Part shown: piece by piece, positions 47,125-57,081 of the stretch
How the letters are laid out: each line of letters begins with the position of its first letter
Position numbering within the stretch: position 1 is the first letter of the stretch
From: Aquimarina sediminis
GTDB lineage: Bacteria; Bacteroidota; Bacteroidia; Flavobacteriales; Flavobacteriaceae
Reading direction: 5' to 3'
Assembly (NCBI RefSeq): GCF_002895435.1
Contig: NZ_POYJ01000003.1
Span: 310,001 to 374,000, forward strand
Length of the DNA: 64,000 nt
Translations under genes and position numbers: made by a program
The notes under the pieces: model-generated
Database searches by the model: none
The model's input: the letters and a program-made list of their open reading frames with translations, nothing else
What the model was told of the DNA's origin: nothing

Positions 47125-47633
47125 CTGTTTGTATTTGTTTTTTTATTGATCAGATGGAATTCACATAGTAATCATTTCAATTGATATCGAAACTTTAATA
47201 CCATGCTTATCTCATTATTACTTATTCTTATTAGTTATCAACTTCATATCTTTAGATTGAATGAAATCTATAAAATCAAAATATATATGAATTTTAAGGT
47301 AGCAAAGATAAATTTTTAATCGGATTGAAGCATTATCTTATGAATTCAAAAAAGAATTATAGTCATGAAAATATTATGATGTCTTTTTTTGATCCTTAAG
47401 TTGATACTAGATAATACTAGAATCTGACGCTTTTTGAAGTAGCGACTCTACAGGAAAACTATAATTATGCACGTTTATCACTAAAAAAGTATAGTTTTTT
47501 GATTTTTTTTTGATCAAACAGGATAAAATTAAACCAGGAGGTAAGTAGAGTAATCTGTTTGTTTTCAGGTGGTTGAAGTAAATATACGCTCTTGTTACTA
47601 GTGTAAATAATGTTAAAATACAGGTCTTTTTTT

Positions 47634-47655
47634 AAAAAAGGGGATTTTTCCCCCC
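47634..47655 (-). terminator. Terminator downstream of the MMPL gene
   Basis: On the minus strand GGGG-AAAAAT-CCCC is followed by six T. It lies about 150 bp past the stop of the MMPL exporter, implying a long 3' UTR. Confidence 0.65.
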
Positions 47656-47736
47656 TAAAGGGTATTTCAAAATATAAAAAGGGTCTGTATCTTGCATATG
47701 CAATTATGACGATTGTGTTTACGTTAAGTTTAGTTC

Positions 47737-47797
47737 GATAGGTTTTGGGGTAATCTATCTTACAGAAGTCCCGTTAGTTTCTAGCGGGGCTTTTTTT
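47737..47797 (+). ncRNA. Candidate small RNA 3' end: hairpin plus intrinsic terminator
   Basis: An 8-bp stem (GATAGGTT with AATCTATC, loop TTGGGGT, 47737-47759) is followed by an 11-bp terminator stem (47767-47791, loop TTT) with seven T at 47791-47797, all on the plus strand. No plus-strand coding frame leads to it, so it may terminate an unannotated RNA that starts upstream. The 5' end and promoter could not be placed; a fortuitous terminator cannot be excluded. Confidence 0.4.
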
Positions 47798-47808
47798 GAA
47801 TAATTTTA

Positions 47809-50214
47809 TTACTTGTCTTCTTTGTTCTCTTCTAGTTCATCATCATTAGGGATGATTTTTAGTGTAGGTTCTTTAAGGGTTTTCTTGTTTGCAATACTTC
47901 GTTCTAATGAAAGTAATAAAGAAGGTAGTAGCAGTAGGTTAGCTAACATTGCGAATAATAAAGTTGTAGAAACTAATCCTCCAAGAGCTTTGGTACCTCC
48001 AAAACTGGATATCATAAACACAGAAAAGCCAAAAAACAGAACAGTCGAGGTGTAGAACATACTCACTCCTGTTTCTCTTAATGATGCTAATACCGACTTT
48101 CTAATCCTCCAATGATTAGTTTTGAGTTCTTGTCTGTATTTTGCCAAAAAGTGTATTGTGTCATCTACAGAGATTCCAAAAGCAATACTGAAAACTAAAA
48201 TAGTAGATGGTTTTATGGGCACGCCAAGAAATCCCATAAGACCGGCAGTCATTAGCAATGGGAGTAAATTAGGAATGAGTGAGATAACAATCATTTTCCA
48301 CGACCTAAACATCCATGCCATAAAAAGAGCAATTAGGATTACGGCTAACCCCAAAGAAAAGGTTAGATTCCATACTAGATATTTGGTTCCTTTCTGAAAT
48401 ATAAGAGCTTTACCTGTAAAAGAAACATCGTACCTGTCTTTTGGAAATATTTTCTCTAGCTGAGGTGCAAGAGCTGCTTCAATACGTTCCATCTCTTCTG
48501 TTCCTACATCTTTCATAAAAGTGGTGATCCTTGCGTATTGCCCTGTAGAATCTACATAACTTTCTAATACCCCGGTTTTAGAATCAAAACTCTTTGCATA
48601 GGGGAGAATAAAATTTCGCTCCTGACTAGTCGGTATTTGATAGTATTTAGGGTTTCCGTTATAAAAAGCTTGTTTTGAATATTTGACCAAGTTTACAATA
48701 GATATCGGCTTAGAAAGTTCGGGGGTTTCTTCTAGAAGCTCCTGAAGTTTCTCCATACGCTTAATTGTAGGAAGTTTTAATACTCCTTGTTTACGTTTGG
48801 TATCAATCAATATTTCTAACGGCATAATCCCGTCGAATTCATTTTCAAAAAACTCTATGTCCTTATAAAACCCAGCGGATTTAGGCATGTCTTCTAACAG
48901 GCTTCCAGAAACTTTTATGGTGTATATTCCAATGATGCTAACAATTAAAATGATAACAGAAGAAAAATAGATGGTTACACGTCTGGTTTTAACCATGTTT
49001 TCCATCCAATCCATTAGTTTTTCAATCCAGCCTTTTCCAAGATGTTTTAAATGCCTTTCTTTTGGTTGTGGCATATAACTATAAATAATAGTAATTACCA
49101 ATAAACAAAGTATAAATAGTGCAACAATATTGATTGAGGCTACAATACCAAATTCTTTAAGTAGCTTGCTTTCTGTTAAGGCAAAGGTTGCAAACCCTGA
49201 GGCTGTGGTTACATTGGTCATCAAGGTGGCATTTCCGACCTTGGTTATAACACGTTGTAGAGATTTTGCCTTATTGCCATGTTTTTTTATTTCCTGTTGA
49301 TATTTGTTGATCAGAAAGATGCAATTAGGGATACCAATTACAATAACTAATGGAGGTATAATGGCAGTTAGTACAGTAATTTCATATTGTAAAAGCCCTA
49401 GAATTCCAAAAGCCCACATTACACCAATAATCACAGCGGTCATTGAGATAAACGTTGCTCTAAATGATCTGAAAAAGAAAAAGAATATTAATGAAGTAAC
49501 TAGTAAGGCGGCAAGAATGAATACCTGGATTTCATCCATGATATTTTGAGAATTCAAGGTTCTGATGTATGGCATACCAGAAACTTTAATATCAAGATCA
49601 TGTTTTTTTTCAAATTCTTCAACAGCAGATTGTAGGACTTTCTCTATAAATTTCTTTCTAACCGGAGTGTTTACAATGTCTTTTTTAAGATAAAGAGCAC
49701 TTTGTATGGTTTGAGATTTTTTGCTGTATATTAACCCTTCATAAAAAGGTAGTTTGTTAAATAACTCGTACTTGTATTTGGAAACTTCTTTTTGTGTAAA
49801 GCTTGAATCTTTGATAAAAGGAACTAACTCAAATCTATCAGGATTTTTTTCTTTTTTTAAAGTTTTTAAATCTGCAATAGAGACTACTAAGTCTATTTCG
49901 TCATACTTTTTAAAAGAATTGTTAAAATCATTCCAAGCTTTTAATTTCTCGGGAGTAAAAAGAGTACTGTCTTTAACAGCCATCACTATTAAATTGCCTT
50001 CTTCTCCAAATTTTTCAAGAAACTCTTGATACTTGATGTTTACTTCATGATCATCAGGAAGTAAATTGGCCTCTGAATGTGAGAACCTCATGTTTTTCCA
50101 CTGAAAACCTAAAAAAACTGTAATCCCAATGATTGCTAGAAATATTACTGCTCTATTACGGAGTATGATTCCAGCGAGTGCATTCCAAAACCCGAAACTG
50201 AATAATTTTGCCAT
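47809..50214 (-). CDS. MMPL/RND-family exporter
   Basis: An 801-residue inner-membrane transporter with the RND superfamily layout: one helix, a periplasmic domain, five helices, then the same pattern again (12 helices in all). Sterol-sensing-like motifs include FGISVDDTIHFLAKYR in the second half and VIGIPNCIFLINKYQQE in the first. The C-terminus is acidic (NPDDELEENKEDK-like). RND/MMPL proteins use the proton gradient to export lipids, hopanoids or drugs. The substrate is unknown, and no membrane-fusion or outer-membrane partner is adjacent. Confidence 0.9.
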   Translation of the reverse strand: MAKLFSFGFWNALAGIILRNRAVIFLAIIGITVFLGFQWKNMRFSHSEANLLPDDHEVNIKYQEFLEKFGEEGNLIVMAVKDSTLFTPEKLKAWNDFNNSFKKYDEIDLVVSIADLKTLKKEKNPDRFELVPFIKDSSFTQKEVSKYKYELFNKLPFYEGLIYSKKSQTIQSALYLKKDIVNTPVRKKFIEKVLQSAVEEFEKKHDLDIKVSGMPYIRTLNSQNIMDEIQVFILAALLVTSLIFFFFFRSFRATFISMTAVIIGVMWAFGILGLLQYEITVLTAIIPPLVIVIGIPNCIFLINKYQQEIKKHGNKAKSLQRVITKVGNATLMTNVTTASGFATFALTESKLLKEFGIVASINIVALFILCLLVITIIYSYMPQPKERHLKHLGKGWIEKLMDWMENMVKTRRVTIYFSSVIILIVSIIGIYTIKVSGSLLEDMPKSAGFYKDIEFFENEFDGIMPLEILIDTKRKQGVLKLPTIKRMEKLQELLEETPELSKPISIVNLVKYSKQAFYNGNPKYYQIPTSQERNFILPYAKSFDSKTGVLESYVDSTGQYARITTFMKDVGTEEMERIEAALAPQLEKIFPKDRYDVSFTGKALIFQKGTKYLVWNLTFSLGLAVILIALFMAWMFRSWKMIVISLIPNLLPLLMTAGLMGFLGVPIKPSTILVFSIAFGISVDDTIHFLAKYRQELKTNHWRIRKSVLASLRETGVSMFYTSTVLFFGFSVFMISSFGGTKALGGLVSTTLLFAMLANLLLLPSLLLSLERSIANKKTLKEPTLKIIPNDDELEENKEDK

Positions 50215-50298
50215 TCTTTATTTTCCTGCTGCAAATGTAAGAATTGGGAAGATATTATTTGTCAATTTTAGAAAAGAAAATGTTTTGGTTTCAAATGA

Positions 50299-52740
50299 TT
50301 ATAGTTTTAAATAAAAAGTAAACTTAAAAGAGATGTTGTCTTCAAACTGCGGAAGATGATAAGCACCATAACGATAAGCAAAACTAAGGCCAAAACCAGC
50401 AAACAATTTGTTGATTTCAAGACCCGATTCTTGGTACCCTTGTTGTAAGGATGAGAAGTTTACCCCTTGGTGATTTTCGGGATTGCTAACATCTCCAATA
50501 GCATAGCGACTTATAAAAACAAGTTCCGGTTTAAACCAATTAGTCACTCGGACAGGTTTTATTCTATGTTTTATTTGTAAAGTTGCTAATCTGTCACTGA
50601 AAAATTCGCCAAAGAACATGGTTTCAAAGGTTCTTCGACCCGCTACAGAAAACCTTCTTAGTATTGTTTCTTTTGATGGGGCATTGGGATATGTGTGATA
50701 CAAATGAGTAAGAGGAACGTCTCCAGTTGCTAGATCTGCTTCAAATAAAATACTTGTTTGGGATTGTTTAATACGATTGATAATGTATTCTGCTTTTAGG
50801 CCTATCTTGCTATAAGAGAAATTGCTGTCAAATACTCCTTTAAATCCTTGTGTGTATTGTGCTGTAATTTTGGGATATCCGTCATGGATTTCTTTGTATT
50901 GGTTAGGAGTTTTTAAAAATTTACTAAAAGGACTCCATCTCAATGCAATTGTAGCCTCTGCTGTTTTATATGCAGAAAAAGAGCTATTGTCATTTATATA
51001 TTGATACCCTCCAGTCTGAGCTATGTTGCTCATTGCAAATTGAGTTTCAGACATTAATTTAGGAAATATCTGTTGCTGTAAGCTTGTGCTCCAGGTTCTG
51101 TGTTTATAGTAAAAATCAATGTTCACCAAACGGGGTTCGAATAAAGAATACACTCTTCGGTCTGTAAGATATAAGAAGCTACCAACCTCTTTTATATCAT
51201 CTGTATAGTTAACAGTTAGCCAGGAGTCAGAGTTTTTGTTTAATAATAAACCTCCTCCAATACCATATTTAGACTTTGAGTCTCTAAAACCGTAAACTAT
51301 ATATCCTCCAAGTCTAAACCGATTAGAGAATTTTGAATTTGTTTTACCACCAATACCTAATCTTAATCCCTCATAGTTATTAAATTTTATAGGATAGGTG
51401 AGGTCAAAATTAAAGAAGCCAACTGGGTAATAGCCAGTATTAAAACTTTGTATAACATCAATTCTACGTTCTATATTCTGAGCATCTACGATACTGTCAA
51501 CTACTTGAAATGAGTTTAAGTCTTTTTCAGTAATAGCACTTGTGCGGTATTGATTCCAATATGCTTCTGATCTATCGTTTGCCTGAGGGTCTATTTTTAT
51601 TGACGCTTGGCTTTGTTTTATGCCTTGTATAGTGTTTAGCTCAATATCGAATAGATCAGTTGTAGAGATTAAAAAATCATTGTTTCCAGAAAAAGTCTTT
51701 TTGTCATTTGCCAGCCTCCCAACGGATATTTGTCCTCCAAAGAGACTTACTTTTTGTCTACCTTTTCCGGGTCGAATAACAATTTCCTGTTGAATGGGAA
51801 ACCAATTTTCTTTTTCAGAAAAGTATTTAAAATTATGAGTGGCTATTACATTGAGTTCCCCTCTTAATTCAATAATTGCTTTTTGTATCGCGAATGTTTT
51901 TATGTCTAAGTATAGTACCCCTTCTAAATTGGCAAAACTTTTGGATTTTCTGGGTTGAAAAAGAACAACAAATGCAGGTTGTTTACTTTGAGTTGTATCC
52001 AGAACTTTGTAGTGATAATTTCTAAGAGCTCTTTTGGATAAAGGTCCTATGTATTTATTGTTAAAAATAGTATAATCTTCACCATAAAGAGAGTTAGATT
52101 GTATTTTAATACCTAATACATTATATATTGGTTTTTTAAAGCCAGTCATACGAGTAGCTAAAACAGTTTCTTTTTCTCCTGCGGTTTTTTTAAACTGGTG
52201 TAAGCTGATTTTTTCTGATAAAAAAGAATGCGCTTTGTTAAACAAGTGTTCCATATCAACATTCGATGTGTCGGGGGAGTTTAAGTGCGCTTGATTATCC
52301 TCTGTTATTTTTAGTTTATTGTAGCTTTTGTAGCTAAAATTTGCCAGTGATTTTTTTGGGTTGTTTTTTCCTTTTTTACGTATAGCTTCTTTAATGATAT
52401 TTGCAGCCACGTTTTCAGATACATCTAACTTTACGGGATCAAGGTTCTCTTCTTTAGGATTGAGTTTGATTTCAATCTTTGTAGGATTTTTGGATGAAAT
52501 TGATATCGTTTTTGTTTGATACCCGAGATAGCTTACCGTAAGATTAACAGGATATGCATTGCATCGTATTATAAATTCGCCTTTAACAGAAGTCAGTGCA
52601 TATGAAGAGCTATTGGTTTTTACAGTCGCAAAAGGTAAGGGCTGATCAGAACTTTCATCAATCACAATGCCATTAATGTTAACTTGAGAAATTAAAACAG
52701 AGTGTATGAAAAGTAATAAACAAAAAAATTTGTTCTGCAT
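50299..52740 (-). CDS. DUF5686-type outer-membrane protein with carboxypeptidase-regulatory-like domain
   Basis: An 813-residue protein: signal peptide (residues ~1-19, CLLLFIHSVLISQ), an N-terminal carboxypeptidase-regulatory-like beta-sandwich (about 20-110, INGIVIDESSDQPLPFATV), a middle region of the DUF5686 family, and a long beta-barrel-like C-terminal half with many aromatic-ending strands and a final FKFTFYLKL. It is therefore probably an outer-membrane protein. Function is unknown. The start at 52740 was preferred to an in-frame ATG at 52758 because the signal peptide begins there. It is about 85 bp upstream of the MMPL exporter on the same strand. Confidence 0.82.
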   Translation of the reverse strand: MQNKFFCLLLFIHSVLISQVNINGIVIDESSDQPLPFATVKTNSSSYALTSVKGEFIIRCNAYPVNLTVSYLGYQTKTISISSKNPTKIEIKLNPKEENLDPVKLDVSENVAANIIKEAIRKKGKNNPKKSLANFSYKSYNKLKITEDNQAHLNSPDTSNVDMEHLFNKAHSFLSEKISLHQFKKTAGEKETVLATRMTGFKKPIYNVLGIKIQSNSLYGEDYTIFNNKYIGPLSKRALRNYHYKVLDTTQSKQPAFVVLFQPRKSKSFANLEGVLYLDIKTFAIQKAIIELRGELNVIATHNFKYFSEKENWFPIQQEIVIRPGKGRQKVSLFGGQISVGRLANDKKTFSGNNDFLISTTDLFDIELNTIQGIKQSQASIKIDPQANDRSEAYWNQYRTSAITEKDLNSFQVVDSIVDAQNIERRIDVIQSFNTGYYPVGFFNFDLTYPIKFNNYEGLRLGIGGKTNSKFSNRFRLGGYIVYGFRDSKSKYGIGGGLLLNKNSDSWLTVNYTDDIKEVGSFLYLTDRRVYSLFEPRLVNIDFYYKHRTWSTSLQQQIFPKLMSETQFAMSNIAQTGGYQYINDNSSFSAYKTAEATIALRWSPFSKFLKTPNQYKEIHDGYPKITAQYTQGFKGVFDSNFSYSKIGLKAEYIINRIKQSQTSILFEADLATGDVPLTHLYHTYPNAPSKETILRRFSVAGRRTFETMFFGEFFSDRLATLQIKHRIKPVRVTNWFKPELVFISRYAIGDVSNPENHQGVNFSSLQQGYQESGLEINKLFAGFGLSFAYRYGAYHLPQFEDNISFKFTFYLKL

Positions 52741-52772
52741 TATGCCATATAAGTTCAAAAAAACGAAGATAC

Positions 52773-52803
52773 AAAAAAAGCGTTTCCAATCAGAAAACGC
52801 TTT
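52773..52803 (-). terminator. Terminator after frr
   Basis: A 9-bp stem AAAGCGTTT / AAACGCTTT with a T run on the minus strand, about 31 bp past the frr stop. It ends the pyrH-frr unit before the DUF5686 gene. Confidence 0.85.
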
Positions 52804-52833
52804 GCTTTATTAACAAGTATTAAGAATATAATA

Positions 52834-53397
52834 CTAAACTGTCATAATTTCTTTTTCTTTTACAGCAAGCATTTCATCAATCTTTTTGATAAAAGTGTCT
52901 GTTAATTCCTGAACGTCTACTTCCGCATTTTTTGCCATATCTTCCGATAGACCTTCCTTTTCTAGCTTTTTAATCTCATTATTGGCGCTTTTACGATCAT
53001 TGCGTATACCAACCTTGGAGTCTTCTGCCTCAGATTTTGCTTGCTTAGCTAAATCTCTACGACGCTCTTCTGTAAGAGGAGGGACGCTTATGATTACACT
53101 TTCGCCATTATTCATAGGATTAAAACCTAGATTAGCCACTTGGATGCCTTTTTCAATTTCAGAAATTACAGATTTATCAAATGGTTGAATTGTAATTGTT
53201 CTTGCATCTGGAGTGCTTACATTGCCTACTTGATTTAACGGCGTTGGAGAGCCGTAATATTCTACCATTACGCTACCTAGCATCGCGGGAGAAGCTTTAC
53301 CAGCTCTTATGTTTAACAGCTTTTTTTCTAAATGAGTAATTGCTGCTTGCATAGATTCTTTAGTTGAATCTATAATAAAATTTATTTCTTCGTTCAT
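52834..53397 (-). CDS. frr: Ribosome recycling factor
   Basis: A 187-residue translation factor that with EF-G splits post-termination ribosomes. It shows the family's two-domain pattern: a helical bundle flanking a beta domain, with the motif NIRAGKASPAMLGSVMVEYYG near residues 29-49, then TPLNQVGNVSTPDARTITIQPFD and the C-terminal RRDLAKQAKSEAEDSKVGIRN. Length is normal. It follows pyrH by 46 bp on the same strand, the usual gene order. Confidence 0.97.
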   Translation of the reverse strand: MNEEINFIIDSTKESMQAAITHLEKKLLNIRAGKASPAMLGSVMVEYYGSPTPLNQVGNVSTPDARTITIQPFDKSVISEIEKGIQVANLGFNPMNNGESVIISVPPLTEERRRDLAKQAKSEAEDSKVGIRNDRKSANNEIKKLEKEGLSEDMAKNAEVDVQELTDTFIKKIDEMLAVKEKEIMTV

Positions 53398-53443
53398 TTT
53401 TTTGTTCTTTTCTTTTGACTAATCAAAAAATAAGCCAATATGA

Positions 53444-54151
53444 TTAAAGGTTTACTTGTGTTCCTATGGGTTCTCCAGAAACTACTTTTAGTAAATTTCC
53501 GGTTTTGTTCATATCAAAAACTATAATAGGTAACTCGTTTTCTTGACTTAAAGTAAATGCCGTGGTGTCCATTACCTTTAATCCCTTACGTAAAACATCA
53601 TCAAATGATATGAAATCAAACTTTGTTGCATCGGCATTTTTTTCAGGGTCAGAAGTGTATATTCCATCTACTCTTGTTCCTTTAAGAATAACATCGGCAT
53701 TAATTTCAATGGCCCTAAGTACTGCAGCAGAATCAGTAGTGAAGTAAGGATTTCCAGTTCCTCCTCCAAATATTACAACTCTTCCTTTTTCTAAGTGTCG
53801 AATTGCTCTACGTCGAATAAAAGGTTCTGCAACTTCATTGATTTTTACTGCAGACTGCAAACGTGTAGGTATCTCGGCATCCTCAAGAGCGCTTTGAAGA
53901 GCAAGACCATTAATGACAGTGGCTAACATGCCCATGTGATCCGCTTGTACTCTATCCATTCCTTTACTAGCACCCGCAACGCCTCTAAAAATATTACCCC
54001 CACCAATAACAATAGCGACTTGAACTCCTTTGTTGGTGATTTGCTTGATTTCATTGGCATATTCTGCCAGTCTTTTGGGGTCAATTCCATATTGACGATC
54101 ACCCATTAGAGCTTCGCCAGATAATTTAAGTAATATTCTTTTATATTCCAT
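53444..54151 (-). CDS. pyrH: UMP kinase
   Basis: A 235-residue hexameric kinase of the amino-acid kinase fold that phosphorylates UMP to UDP with ATP. The nucleotide-binding start is [13 protein letters not shown], the glycine-rich loop is [10 protein letters not shown], the UMP-site region is [16 protein letters not shown], and the late motif is [16 protein letters not shown]. It heads the pyrH-frr unit. A -7-type TATATTTG box lies at 54172-54179, about 20 bp upstream, without a clear -33 element. Confidence 0.96.
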   Translation of the reverse strand: MEYKRILLKLSGEALMGDRQYGIDPKRLAEYANEIKQITNKGVQVAIVIGGGNIFRGVAGASKGMDRVQADHMGMLATVINGLALQSALEDAEIPTRLQSAVKINEVAEPFIRRRAIRHLEKGRVVIFGGGTGNPYFTTDSAAVLRAIEINADVILKGTRVDGIYTSDPEKNADATKFDFISFDDVLRKGLKVMDTTAFTLSQENELPIIVFDMNKTGNLLKVVSGEPIGTQVNL

Positions 54152-54535
54152 TCTAAGATTTAACTGAGGTACAAATATAATGATATTCTTAATTTAGAAA
54201 ATAGTTTCGAATATAAAGGTAAAAAAATGACTTAGGAGGTAAAATGTCTAGGGTAAAATGTTGTAAGAAAAAAAGGGTGGTTTTCCCCTGCTCGTGGTGT
54301 TGGTTGGTTTTAAAATATGTTATAGGTTTGCTTCAGGGAAAACAAAAAAATGTTTGGGGGATGAGAAATATTTTTGGAATGATGTTTAGGCATTTTTAAG
54401 TATAAGCATCTTTGGTGTTTATGCAAGATAGACCGATTGGGGAGTTGGTCTTTATTTTGGGGGTAAGCTTATGAAGAAATTCAGGGCTTATAAATGTTAT
54501 AAAGTCAGGAAGATGATATTTTGAAAATGAAGATG
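54152..54535. other. Gene-free region between pyrH and the tsf terminator
   Basis: About 380 bp with no supported gene. It contains a -7-like box (TATATTTG on the minus strand, 54172-54179) near pyrH and G-rich stretches, but no further recognisable element. Confidence 0.55.
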
Positions 54536-54568
54536 AAAAAAACCGCTTCTGTTATAGAAGCGGTTTTT
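54536..54568 (-). terminator. Terminator after tsf
   Basis: Stem AAACCGCTTCT / AGAAGCGGTTT with 5-nt loop and flanking A/T runs, about 40 bp beyond the tsf stop on the minus strand. It ends the rplM-tsf group before pyrH. Confidence 0.9.
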
Positions 54569-54609
54569 GCTTTTCAGATAAGTTTCTGAAAAACATTTTA
54601 TTGTTTAGA

Positions 54610-55575
54610 TTATCCTAATGACACTCTTTCGAATGAAACTACAGATACGTCTCCAAGTGTTTTTACGTAATCAGCAACACTTTTCTTTTCGTCTTTAATA
54701 AAGTTTTGGTCAAGAAGGCATTGTTCTTGATCCAAAGTTGTATTGTCAGAAATAAATCTTTCTAGTTTTCCAGGAAGAATTCTGTCCCAGATTTGCTCTG
54801 GTTTTCCTTCTGCCTTAAGTTCTGCTTTAAGATCTTCTTCTGCCTTTGCAATTACTTCATCCGTTAATTGAGATCTTGAGATAAATTGAGGTACATTTTT
54901 TAATGTTTTTCCTAATCTTTCAAGTTCGATATTTTCTTTTTCAATTGCTGCTATTCTTGCTTGAGTTTCAGAAGCAACGTATTCTGGATCAAAATCTTTA
55001 TATGATAAAGTGGTTGCGCCCATAGAAGCTACCTGCATTGAGATATCTTTAGCAAGAGTTTCTGCACTCTCGATAGGTGTAGATAATCCAGTTAGAGCTC
55101 CAATCTTGTTTCCATGAATATAAGATCCAACAAAAGGAGCTTCAAGAACTTTGTAATCTCCGATTTCGATTTTCTCACCAATAACACCTGTTTGTTCAGT
55201 AAGTTTTTCCTGAACAGTCATACCATTAAAATCTGAAGCCAAAAGTTCTTCTTTAGAAGAAGTGTTTAGAGCCACTTCAGCTAATTCATTTGCAAGAGAA
55301 ACAAAAGAATCATTTTTTCCTACGAAATCAGTCTCGCAGTTAAGAGAAACGATTACTCCTTTGTTTTTGGAGTCATTAACTTTTGCAATAACCGCACCTT
55401 CAGAAGACTCTCTGTCTGCTCTTTTGTCAGCAATCTTTTGCCCTTTTTCTCTAAGGATTTTTATCGCTTTGTCAAAATCTCCTTCAGCTTCAACAAGAGC
55501 TTTTTTGCAGTCCATCATTCCGGCACCTGTAGCCTTACGTAATTTGCTTACTTCGGCTGCTGTAATCTTTGCCAT
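54610..55575 (-). CDS. tsf: Translation elongation factor Ts
   Basis: A 321-residue nucleotide-exchange factor for EF-Tu. The UBA-like N-terminal domain is ITAAEVSKLRKATGAGMMDCKKAL, and the EF-Tu-contact motif NCETDFVGKND is present (about residues 79-89). The core domain is longer than in E. coli (283 residues), as is usual for Bacteroidota. It lies downstream of rpsB, the conserved order. Confidence 0.96.
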   Translation of the reverse strand: MAKITAAEVSKLRKATGAGMMDCKKALVEAEGDFDKAIKILREKGQKIADKRADRESSEGAVIAKVNDSKNKGVIVSLNCETDFVGKNDSFVSLANELAEVALNTSSKEELLASDFNGMTVQEKLTEQTGVIGEKIEIGDYKVLEAPFVGSYIHGNKIGALTGLSTPIESAETLAKDISMQVASMGATTLSYKDFDPEYVASETQARIAAIEKENIELERLGKTLKNVPQFISRSQLTDEVIAKAEEDLKAELKAEGKPEQIWDRILPGKLERFISDNTTLDQEQCLLDQNFIKDEKKSVADYVKTLGDVSVVSFERVSLG

Positions 55576-55613
55576 ATCTTTAAATATTTAATGTGTAAAT
55601 GTATTGTTTGTAT

Positions 55614-55668
55614 AAAAAACAAGTCGTTTAGTTGTACTGCAAAAGTAAAGAACCAAACGACTTATCAA
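55614..55668 (-). promoter_or_regulatory. Terminator-like hairpin with an overlapping tsf promoter
   Basis: Between rpsB and tsf, AAGTCGTTT pairs with AAACGACTT, with a further 3 bp after one mismatch, and is followed on the minus strand by GTTTTTT, a terminator or attenuator shape. The loop holds TACTTTTG (55640-55647), a -7 box, with TTG 18 bp upstream (55666-55668), so tsf may have its own promoter inside the hairpin. Confidence 0.55.
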
Positions 55669-55744
55669 TTTTATGCTAAAGTTAAATTTTGTCTTAATAG
55701 ATAAAGCTTAACTTCGAATTTTAATAGATAGTTTATCTATTTGT

Positions 55745-56563
55745 TTATTCTTCTTCTTGCTTTGCAGCTTCAGTTACTGGAGCTTCTACAGTAGCTTCAA
55801 CTTTTGCAGGTGCTGCCGGGGCATCAGCTTTTGCCTTTGCCGGAGCATCCTTTTTAGGAGCTTCTTTTGTAGCCTTTCTTTCGCTTAAACCTTCAATAAC
55901 AGCATCACTAACATAAGTCATTACTTTGTCGATAGATTTTGAAGCATCATCATTTGCTGGGATTACATACTGTACCTGACGTGGGTCAGAGTTAGTATCA
56001 ACCATTGCAAAAATAGGAATGTTTAATTTTTGAGCTTCTTTTACCGCGATATGCTCACGAGTAATATCTACAACAAATAACGCTCCTGGTAGACGAGTCA
56101 TATCAGAAATAGAACCTAAGTTTTTTTCTAATTTAGCTCTCAAACGGTCTACTTGTAAACGTTCTTTTTTAGATAATGTGTTAAAAGTACCATCTTTCTT
56201 CATTCTATCTATTGCTGCCATTTTTTTAACGGCTTTACGAATAGTTACAAAGTTGGTAAGCATACCACCAGGCCATCTTTCTGTAATGTATGGTTGGTTT
56301 GCTTTGGCTGCTTTTTCAGCAACGATTTCTTTGGCTTGCTTTTTTGTAGCAACAAAAAGGATTTTTCTTCCAGACGCTGCAATCTTTTTTAAAGCTTCAC
56401 TAGCTTCATCGATTTTTGCAGCAGTTTTATATAGGTTAATGATATGAATACCATTACGCTCCATATAGATATAAGGAGCCATATTTGGATCCCATCTTCT
56501 TGTGAGGTGACCAAAGTGTACACCTGCATCAAGTAATTCTTTTACTTCGATATTGTTTGCCAT
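55745..56563 (-). CDS. rpsB: 30S ribosomal protein S2
   Basis: A 272-residue ribosomal protein uS2. It begins with the uS2 signature region EVKELLDAGVHFGHLTRRWDP and contains LFVVDITREHIAVKEAQKLNIP. The last ~40 residues are an Ala/Lys/Pro/Glu-rich extension that is common in Bacteroidota and probably disordered. It precedes tsf, the usual order. Confidence 0.97.
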   Translation of the reverse strand: MANNIEVKELLDAGVHFGHLTRRWDPNMAPYIYMERNGIHIINLYKTAAKIDEASEALKKIAASGRKILFVATKKQAKEIVAEKAAKANQPYITERWPGGMLTNFVTIRKAVKKMAAIDRMKKDGTFNTLSKKERLQVDRLRAKLEKNLGSISDMTRLPGALFVVDITREHIAVKEAQKLNIPIFAMVDTNSDPRQVQYVIPANDDASKSIDKVMTYVSDAVIEGLSERKATKEAPKKDAPAKAKADAPAAPAKVEATVEAPVTEAAKQEEE

Positions 56564-56694
56564 TTTTGTAATAGTTTACGTTCTGTTGAATTAGCAATGC
56601 CCAAGTGGCTACTTTTTTTGTACGACCTTGTGCATTTAGATGCTAAACTAACCCCTCAAAAATCCGAGGTAACAACAAATACTGTTTTAATAAA

Positions 56695-57081
56695 TTAACG
56701 TTTAGAGAACTGGAATTTCTTACGCGCTTTCTTCTGTCCGAATTTTTTACGCTCTACCATTCTTGGGTCTCTAGTCAATAAACCTTCTGGTTTAAGGATT
56801 GATCTGTTTTCTTCATCCAGTTCACATACAGCTCTGGATATTGCTAAGCGAACAGCTTCTGCTTGCCCAGTGATTCCTCCTCCGTATACATTTACATTTA
56901 CGTCGTATTTATCTTCATTACTAGTTAAAGTAAGAGGTTGGTTTACTTTGTATTGTAAAGTTGCAGTGGTGAAGTAATCAGCAAGTTCCTTTTTGTTAAC
57001 AGTAATTTTTCCTGAACCATCTTTAAGATAGATTCTGGCTACAGCCGTTTTTCTACGACCAATTTTGTGAATAACTTCCAT
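56695..57081 (-). CDS. rpsI: 30S ribosomal protein S9
   Basis: A 128-residue protein uS9. The N-terminal IGRRKTAVARIYLKDGSGKI, the GGGITGQAEAVRLAISRAL-type loop region and the basic C-terminal KKARKKFQFSKR that reaches the tRNA sites are all present. Its ATG overlaps the rplM stop (TAATG), so translation is coupled. Confidence 0.97.
   Translation of the reverse strand: MEVIHKIGRRKTAVARIYLKDGSGKITVNKKELADYFTTATLQYKVNQPLTLTSNEDKYDVNVNVYGGGITGQAEAVRLAISRAVCELDEENRSILKPEGLLTRDPRMVERKKFGQKKARKKFQFSKR

Larger units (their letters stand above)
47125..47808. other. Non-coding region with two opposed terminators
   Basis: No supported protein gene. It should hold the asnS promoter near 47.15 kb. It also holds a minus-strand terminator for the MMPL gene (47634-47655) and a plus-strand hairpin-plus-terminator (47737-47797) that does not belong to any plus-strand protein gene. 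An AGGAGGT string near 47.54 kb has no open frame after it. Confidence 0.6.

Noticed and set aside
47530..47560. AGGAGGT string as a ribosome-binding site
   Set aside because: No open reading frame with a start codon follows, and this group rarely uses such sites.
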